NCBI GenBank assembly: GCA_029859385.1
Contig: JAOUDF010000003.1
Location: forward strand, 1 to 37,221
DNA: 37,221 nt
DNA from: Nitrospirota bacterium
GTDB taxonomy: Bacteria > Nitrospirota > JAOUDF01
Reading direction: 5' to 3'
The translations under genes were made by a program, and so were the position numbers. Under the pieces are notes generated by a model. That model had not been told where the DNA came from, made no database searches, and worked only from the letters and a program-made list of their open reading frames with translations. Shown piece after piece: positions 34,960 through 37,221 of the stretch. Within the stretch, counting starts at the first letter, position 1. Each line of letters opens with the position of its first letter.

Positions 34960-35022
34960 GTAGGGGCGATCCTTGTGATCGCCCAATCTGTGCTGTGCGG
35001 GCGAATACAAGATTCACCCCTG
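34960..35022. repeat. Double-hairpin repeat between guaB and guaA
   Basis: GGGCGATC-CTTGT-GATCGCCC (34964-34984) and GGGCGAAT-ACAAG-ATTCACCC (34999-35019) are two hairpins. They are also inverted copies of one another (AGGGGCGAT...CTTGT versus ACAAG...ATTCACCCCT). This is the plan of a dispersed palindromic element. It could act as an RNA stabiliser or attenuator between the two genes. Confidence 0.65.
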
Positions 35023-35027
35023 CGATA

Positions 35028-36543
<1,516 letters not shown>

Positions 36544-36573
36544 GGTAAAGCACCTTCAAAGGGAGCATGTCGA

Positions 36574-36608
36574 AAAATAAAAAGGCCCATCATTGCTGAT
36601 GGGCCTTT
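36574..36608 (-). terminator. rRNA operon terminator
   Basis: A perfect 12-bp stem AAAGGCCCATCA/TGATGGGCCTTT with a TTGC loop. On the minus strand it is followed by TTATTTTTCG, which together with the stem gives the T-rich tail. It begins about 10 bases after the 5S gene. Confidence 0.87.
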
Positions 36609-36617
36609 CATTTTAAT

Positions 36618-36733
36618 CCCGGCGACGTCCTACTCTCCCACACCATCGCTAGTGCAGTACCATCGGCGCTGGAGGTCTTAACTGCCGTGTTCGGGATGGG
36701 AACGGGTGTTGCCCCTCCGCCATAGCCACCGGG
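36618..36733 (-). rRNA. rrf: 5S ribosomal RNA
   Basis: The reverse strand reads from CCCGGTGGCTATGGCGGAGG through CCCATCCCGAACACGGCAG to GGGAGAGTAGGACGTCGCCGG, the standard 5S sequence of about 116 nt with closing helix CCCGG/CCGGG. It is separated from the 23S by about 80 bases with no tRNA. Confidence 0.95.
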
Positions 36734-36811
36734 AATTCCGAATACTACTCAAACCGAATAAGCACATCTGATTTATGCGTTTTAAAAGACCGGATTTTTC
36801 AAGGGCAAATT

Positions 36812-37221
<410 letters not shown>

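Noticed and set aside
36734-36811. tRNA gene in the 23S-5S spacer
   Set aside because: No cloverleaf or T-loop motif seen in these 78 bases.

Overview
The window looks like chromosomal DNA of a moderately GC-rich, metabolically versatile deltaproteobacterium. A Geobacter/Desulfuromonas-type (Desulfuromonadota) relative is my best guess. This rests on gene content only: a selenocysteine system with a UGA-containing selD, a PEP-CTERM protein, a SlyX/PilZ/rubrerythrin-type background, a two-subunit pyruvate dehydrogenase E1 and a CbpA-HspR-ClpB cluster. No search was run, so the taxonomy is an inference.

Layout. 1-3.5 kb (minus): a HIT hydrolase cut by the window edge, a ferritin-like protein, an orphan CD-NTase-like nucleotidyltransferase and a secreted MsrA-MsrB fusion. 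3.5-6.4 kb: an AT-rich gap, a PEP-CTERM protein, slyX and a lone HlyD/MacA-type adaptor. 6.4-9.6 kb (plus): a selenocysteine island of selC (tRNA-Sec), a 100-bp palindrome, a PilZ protein, selD (itself a selenoprotein) and selA. 9.6-10.9 kb (minus): an AT-rich insert that reads as two integron-type gene cassettes, each ending in an attC-like site and starting right after the selA stop codon, with no integrase in view. 11-18 kb (minus): an MFS exporter, lipA, pyruvate dehydrogenase E2, a DUF433/DUF5615 toxin-antitoxin-like pair, E1 beta, E1 alpha and superoxide dismutase. 18-21.7 kb (minus): a cold-shock protein with a long leader, a DNA glycosylase translationally coupled to a metallopeptidase-like gene, a glycerate kinase and a DUF1161 protein. 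21.8-28.6 kb: rqcH, a secreted protein, a 184-bp inverted-repeat element, then a stress operon of a CbpA-type DnaJ, HspR and ClpB. It is driven by a near-consensus promoter that overlaps a HAIR-like half-site. 28.6-36.5 kb (minus): a TRASH/YHS-like protein, a small membrane protein, a LysM lipoprotein, aspS, an RluB-type pseudouridine synthase, guaA and guaB. 36.6 kb to the end: the 3' end of an rRNA operon (5S and partial 23S, minus strand).

How the parts work together. selD makes selenophosphate, SelA uses it to convert Ser-tRNA-Sec to Sec-tRNA-Sec, and selC supplies the tRNA. selB is not in the window. LipA supplies the lipoyl group carried by the E2 subunit encoded beside it. HspR probably represses its own chaperone operon. 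guaB and guaA are consecutive steps from IMP to GMP.

Most interesting items: (i) the two-cassette attC array without integrase abutting selA; (ii) a tRNA-Sec gene one base short of the perfect 8/5 acceptor-T arm; (iii) the selD UGA with its SECIS-like hairpin, which the ORF track splits; (iv) the orphan CD-NTase; (v) the toxin-antitoxin-like pair inside the pdh operon; (vi) several palindromic dispersed elements.
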